Source: an uncultured Fretibacterium sp.
GTDB taxonomy: Bacteria; Synergistota; Synergistia; Synergistales; Aminobacteriaceae
Reading direction: 5' to 3'
Assembly: GCA_937892105.1 (NCBI GenBank)
Contig: CALAUZ010000130.1
Coordinates: forward strand, 1-10,087
Length of the DNA: 10,087 nt
The notes beneath the pieces are model-generated. The model did not search any database, was not told the origin of the DNA, and worked only from the letters and a program-made list of their open reading frames with translations. Position 1 is the stretch's first letter. Each line of letters starts with the position of its first letter. The translations under genes and the position numbers were made by a program. This document shows positions 7,569 to 10,087 of the stretch, piece after piece.

Positions 7569-8377
7569 CGTGTATTTATAGCTTCCCTAGCTACGTCTTT
7601 TATTTTATGAAATTCATCTTCGCTTATGCTTTTCTTTTGTAATACTTTTTCTATTTGCCCAATCGCTTTACTATAGCGTTCTGCTCTTTTTTTATATACG
7701 GACTGTCTGTCTAAAGACTGTTTCAGGTCACCTGCTGCATAATCTAATACGCTAGTTGGTTCGCTTAATTTATGTCTTTTTAATCTACTATAACTTCCAC
7801 TATCCTTAAAACGATCTTGTATTGCAACTTCTATGCTTCTCATTGTATCAGAGCGTGTGCCAAATCTTATACTTTCCCCTGTTAACTGCTTGTAAAATTC
7901 TTTCATTTCAGAGGTTGTGTAATTTTTTATCATAAACATTACTTTTTCATTTATAACTTCATTTATAGCATTGCGCTTCCAGCTTGATCCCCCTAAAGAA
8001 TCTATAATCTTCTGTCGCGCTTGAATTTCGGAATCTGAGATTGTCATATTATTTATTTCTTTGATTCGGCTGTCCCATTTAAATTTACCTGTTAATTTGA
8101 ATCGTCCGTCTACATCTGAAGGGTCTACTGTTGTGCCAAAATATTTACTGCCGTTCTTCGTAACATCGTCCGCTATTTTTTCTTTTATCTCATTCTCACT
8201 CATTCCTTGATGCAAATAATTAGGTAAACTTTCAGCTTCACGCTTAAAATTTTCTTGTGCCAGCGTGTTTAAATGTTTTAAATCATCTAAATCCTCTTTT
8301 ATTAGCCCTTTCATTTTAGCTACTAACGCAGGAGACGGCCTTTCATGCTTTGAAGCTCCGCTGTTGCCTTTAGCCAC
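7565..8377 (-). CDS. Unrecognised 270-residue phage protein with MAKGxSGxxKH N-terminus
   Basis: I do not recognise the body of this protein. It opens with MAKGNSGASKHERP, matching the head of the DUF3626-like protein 4.4 kb downstream at M, A, K, G, S, G, K, H and P in the same spacing, while the remainder is unrelated by eye. Residues 20-75 are helical and acidic. About 80-105 contains GSKYFGTTVDPSDVDGRFK, and 106-215 is mixed (TGESIRFGTRSDTMRSIEVAI). The C-terminal 60 residues are a basic, coiled-coil-like helix. It has no signal peptide or membrane helix. The start is GTG 8377-8375 behind a strong GGAGGTG, just beyond an intrinsic terminator. It ends in an ATGA overlap with the ParB-DUF4417 gene, tying the two functionally. 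It may be a head-packaged or late accessory protein; that is inference from position and the shared head. Confidence 0.7.
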   Translation of the reverse strand: MAKGNSGASKHERPSPALVAKMKGLIKEDLDDLKHLNTLAQENFKREAESLPNYLHQGMSENEIKEKIADDVTKNGSKYFGTTVDPSDVDGRFKLTGKFKWDSRIKEINNMTISDSEIQARQKIIDSLGGSSWKRNAINEVINEKVMFMIKNYTTSEMKEFYKQLTGESIRFGTRSDTMRSIEVAIQDRFKDSGSYSRLKRHKLSEPTSVLDYAAGDLKQSLDRQSVYKKRAERYSKAIGQIEKVLQKKSISEDEFHKIKDVAREAINTR

Positions 8378-8380
8378 TGT

Positions 8381-8390
8381 TTCACCTCCA
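8381..8390 (-). promoter_or_regulatory. Strong ribosome binding site deciding a GTG start
   Basis: Minus-strand TTTGGAGGTGAAACAGTGG gives a near-complete Shine-Dalgarno GGAGGTG about five bases before GTG 8377-8375. This supports the GTG as start and preserves the MAKG head shared with the other tagged protein. Confidence 0.8.
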
Positions 8391-8395
8391 AATAT

Positions 8396-8424
8396 AAAAA
8401 AACTTCCCCCTTTGATGGAGGAAG
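8396..8424 (-). terminator. Intrinsic terminator at the head of the terminase-side late genes
   Basis: On the minus strand CTTCCTCC (8424-8417) pairs with GGGGGAAG (8410-8403), eight pairs with one G-T wobble, around a six-base loop. Seven T residues follow at 8402-8396. It stands between the late regulator and the first tagged gene, about 20 bases downstream of a possible promoter start point, so it could stop readthrough from the regulator operon or act as a terminator that must be overcome for late expression. Confidence 0.82.
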
Positions 8425-8447
8425 CATGGTATTAGAATATCACGAAT

Positions 8448-8477
8448 TTTATATATTTCGTCCCGAAAAAGTGCCAA
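8448..8477 (-). promoter_or_regulatory. Possible sigma70-type promoter for the late genes
   Basis: Minus strand TTGGCA (8477-8472, five of six with TTGACA) lies 16 bases before TATATA (8455-8450), or 18 before TATAAA (8453-8448). The -35 element falls inside one unit of the 11-bp tandem repeat. Transcription would begin near 8443 and meet the terminator hairpin at 8424. The match is only moderate in AT-rich DNA, so the call is tentative. Confidence 0.35.
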
Positions 8478-8503
8478 AAAAGTGCCAAAAAAGTGCCGAA
8501 AAA
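8460..8503 (-). repeat. Four tandem 11-bp repeats with phased A-tracts
   Basis: On the + strand the block reads as four consecutive 11-base units: GTCCCGAAAAA (8460-8470), GTGCCAAAAAA (8471-8481), GTGCCAAAAAA (8482-8492) and GTGCCGAAAAA (8493-8503). The inner two are identical; the outer two both have G at position six. A-tracts of five or six recur every 11 bases, close to one helical turn, which is known to bend DNA. The block begins three bases beyond the late regulator stop and reaches the possible promoter. It may be a regulator operator, a bent promoter element or a terminase recognition site. Confidence 0.85.
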
Positions 8504-8506
8504 ATT

Positions 8507-8956
8507 TCACAATCCTAAATAACATATTGCAACAAATACTAATTCTCTCCGCCACCTGCAAAATGTAGTCTTCGCTAAATTCAATTCAGATAATATTTGC
8601 TCCATAGGATTCCGACCAAAATAAAAAAGCTTTAACACTTTTAAAAGGTCTTGATTATGCGATTCGTTTAAAGAATCTGGGCTGTCTAAATCACTAATTA
8701 ATGAAGTTATTGGCTTCGTCCACCTCATTAATTTTTTTGTTTCGTGTTCTATATGTTCACACTTCTCTAATAATGCACTCACTGGATCACCATGCGTCCC
8801 ATTATTCTCAGGTAACACATCGTAATTTTGCCCCTTAACACTGCATGAAGCCTGCAATATCTCCAAATCTCCCTTTAATACCTCAAGGCGTGCTATATTC
8901 CTTTTATAATCATACATACAACGTTCCGCGTGTCTATACGTATCATTTTGACTCAT
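8507..8956 (-). CDS. Probable late-gene transcriptional regulator (RinA/ArpU-type)
   Basis: A 149-residue protein that probably activates late (packaging and structural) transcription. The N-terminal half has the pattern YRHAERCMYDYKRNIARLEV (7-26) and a helix around EHIEHETKKLMRWTKPITSL (67-86), typical of small regulators encoded just before terminase in Firmicute-type phages. The C-terminal part (about 105-140) is a sigma-region-4-like helix-turn-helix: LKLFYFGRNPMEQILSEL, then NLAKTTFCRWRRELV. The family call rests on layout and recalled similarity. ATG 8956-8954 overlaps the TOPRIM gene stop as ATGA, so the regulator is translated from the same mRNA as the ATPase-TOPRIM pair. The 11-bp repeat block three bases past its stop is a natural candidate for its binding site. 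RinA, ArpU and related families cannot be separated here by eye. Confidence 0.65.
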   Translation of the reverse strand: MSQNDTYRHAERCMYDYKRNIARLEVLKGDLEILQASCSVKGQNYDVLPENNGTHGDPVSALLEKCEHIEHETKKLMRWTKPITSLISDLDSPDSLNESHNQDLLKVLKLFYFGRNPMEQILSELNLAKTTFCRWRRELVFVAICYLGL

Positions 8957-9612
8957 ATATTTACCGTCTTCCTTTTTTGTTTTTTCGGTTCTATCAATTC
9001 CTCATATATTGCTTTTATATCATCGAAAATAAAAGAAAGTATCTTCTTCATGTTAAGACTTTCAATAAAACCTTCGCTTTTTCTACCCTTTATATATATA
9101 CGATTTGCCTTTTTGAACAACCTTTCAATTTCTGTAAGTCCAATAGAGGCATATTTTGCTTTATTTTTAGATGCAGGTAAACCCAAAAAACTCAAAACAC
9201 CATCAATATCAATAAGAAACCAATCTTCTATAGAGTGCGATGCCTTGACAAATTTAACTTCATCTACGCCGTTCTTTTTAAGCTCCTTTACTACCTCCTC
9301 ACACTTAAATGGAGGCTTACTCTGAAATTCAAATACATCCGTATCGTAACAGAGAATAACACAACACCTACAACATCGATTATTACGTTTGATTTTATTC
9401 CTTATTATTCTTGCCGCTTTGGTTTTATACTGACCTATCCCGCTAAGATTCTCTACAATAATCCTGATATCCTGCTTAAACTTTTCTCCTCTTTTACTAC
9501 TATCATAACGAAGTTCCTCTATAAGGCGTTTATAAAATAATTCATCCGTTTCACCTTCAACAAATAAAACCACTATACTATCTGTATTAATCGTTTTCGA
9601 TTTTTTCTTCAT
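8953..9612 (-). CDS. TOPRIM-like (OLD/RloB/DUF4435-type) putative nuclease, partner of the ATPase
   Basis: About 219 residues. TOPRIM-type acidic signatures in order (numbering from ATG 9612): SIVVLFVEGETDELFY (12-27) with catalytic-type E19; VILCYDTDVFEF (85-96) with D90 and D92; and SHSIEDWFLID (125-135) with E129/D130, the equivalent of the late acidic motif in RloB- and OLD-like proteins. In known systems such domains cut or nick nucleic acid when released or activated by an AAA ATPase (PARIS AriB, OLD, GajA). A TTG six bases upstream could also start it. The gene overlaps the ATPase end by about 26 bases and is coupled to the late regulator by ATGA. An unusual CCRCC cluster lies at 80-84. 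The C-terminal 20 residues are very basic. I judge it a probable effector of a two-gene defence or phage-exclusion system; its substrate is unknown. Confidence 0.65.
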   Translation of the reverse strand: MKKKSKTINTDSIVVLFVEGETDELFYKRLIEELRYDSSKRGEKFKQDIRIIVENLSGIGQYKTKAARIIRNKIKRNNRCCRCCVILCYDTDVFEFQSKPPFKCEEVVKELKKNGVDEVKFVKASHSIEDWFLIDIDGVLSFLGLPASKNKAKYASIGLTEIERLFKKANRIYIKGRKSEGFIESLNMKKILSFIFDDIKAIYEELIEPKKQKRKTVNI

Positions 9613-10087
9613 CTTCAAGATAACTATTCAATAACTCCGCATTACTATCTCCGCAAGATAAAAGATCAAAAATATAACTCCCTACATCACAACCTTCTTT
9701 CCTGACTTCACGCATTAAATTCTTTTGTTTCTTTGCAGATATTCTACTAAAATCTGCAAGACCATTTTTATTAGGCCTACCTATATAAATATCTTCCGTC
9801 CTAACGTATTGAAGAATATAAGGTGAATGACTCGTTAAAAGTATCTTACAGTTCCCAGCAAGTTGAGATAATACATTCAGAAAGTCTTGAAGCAACGCGG
9901 GATGAATTGAGTTTTCCGGCTCTTCTATAGCTATAACACGCAAACCCGATCTACCTGCTATAACCGCATAAAGAAGAAGAGTAAACAATCTCTTTGTACC
10001 ATCAGAAAGCATATTGAAATTAATAGGCTGGTTAAGGTTTTTATCCTGAACAAGAATATAATAAATTACCTCCGAAACACTATAAGG
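9587..10087 (-). CDS. AAA/ABC-type ATPase (OLD/AAA_15-21 class), C-terminal part only
   Basis: The frame enters from the right edge and gives 166 visible residues. A signature motif (NMLSDGTKRLF) is followed by a Walker B with paired acids, LRVIAIEEPENSIHP, and an H-loop LLTSHSPYIL, the order seen in OLD-family and other AAA_15/AAA_21 ATPases that resemble SMC/Rad50 heads. Walker A and the N-terminal half lie outside the window. The tail after the H-loop is short and acidic (ELLNSYLEDEEKIEND), and no TOPRIM is fused to it; instead the separate TOPRIM-like gene follows, overlapping by about 26 bases. An ATG at 10012 is internal, since the frame continues upstream with conserved-looking sequence and the signature motif would otherwise lose its context. 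By analogy with PARIS AriA or RloA it would sense a trigger and control the TOPRIM partner. Confidence 0.85.
   Translation of the reverse strand, partial: PYSVSEVIYYILVQDKNLNQPINFNMLSDGTKRLFTLLLYAVIAGRSGLRVIAIEEPENSIHPALLQDFLNVLSQLAGNCKILLTSHSPYILQYVRTEDIYIGRPNKNGLADFSRISAKKQKNLMREVRKEGCDVGSYIFDLLSCGDSNAELLNSYLEDEEKIEND

Noticed and set aside
8460..8503. CRISPR array
   Set aside because: The repeat units are 11 bases, directly adjacent with no spacers, so this is a short tandem repeat.
8845..9325. Two overlapping + strand frames (111 and 131 residues) rich in aromatic and hydrophobic residues
   Set aside because: They are antisense to the regulator and TOPRIM genes, whose motifs and overlaps are convincing. 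Hydrophobicity follows from reading lysine-rich coding DNA backwards.
9587..10012. Complete 141-residue ATPase starting at the ATG 10012
   Set aside because: The frame is open to the right edge (ending in QPINFN before the ATG) and Walker A is missing, so the gene is truncated by the window rather than short.
1..10087. tRNA, rRNA, riboswitch or insertion sequence
   Set aside because: Non-coding gaps are at most about 130 bases; no cloverleaf, transposase or terminal inverted repeats were seen on either strand.

Overview
The window is most simply read as one end of a damaged prophage joined to a decayed piece of a diderm (Gram-negative-type) chromosome. The left ~520 bases carry + strand host sequence: the C-terminal tail of what looks like an RND efflux pump, overlapped by a shredded outer-membrane efflux (TolC/NodT-like) gene. 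From about 515-530 to the right edge everything is visibly more AT-rich and every gene lies on the minus strand, so transcription runs right to left. Firmicute-like phage genes beside an RND/outer-membrane-factor pair would suit a diderm lineage with Firmicute-type phages, such as Synergistota or Negativicutes. That is inference; nothing in the window fixes the taxon.

In order of transcription: (1) an AAA/ABC-type ATPase (partial, enters from the right edge), a small TOPRIM-like protein overlapping it, and a RinA/ArpU-type late regulator coupled to that through an ATGA overlap; (2) a 129-base control region with four exact-pitch 11-bp tandem repeats carrying phased A-tracts, a possible promoter, and an intrinsic terminator; (3) an unrecognised 270-residue protein and, coupled by ATGA, a ParB-like/DUF4417 fusion; (4) small and large terminase subunits and a small acidic protein; (5) a second intrinsic terminator; (6) a 290-residue protein with a DUF3626-like domain, then the portal and a Mu gpF-like head morphogenesis protein. 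The last gene runs straight into the host flank, so its final ~36 codons are antisense to the efflux pseudogene. No protease, capsid or tail genes follow.

The core (terminases, portal, gpF-like protein) is an ordinary tailed-phage packaging and head module. The interesting material is the accessory layer: an ATPase-TOPRIM pair resembling known anti-phage systems in architecture, placed in the same coupled operon as the late regulator; a repeat-promoter-terminator arrangement that could be the late-gene switch; and two otherwise unlike proteins that share the N-terminal pattern MAKGxSGxxKH, each encoded directly behind a terminator, which may be cargo or effectors.
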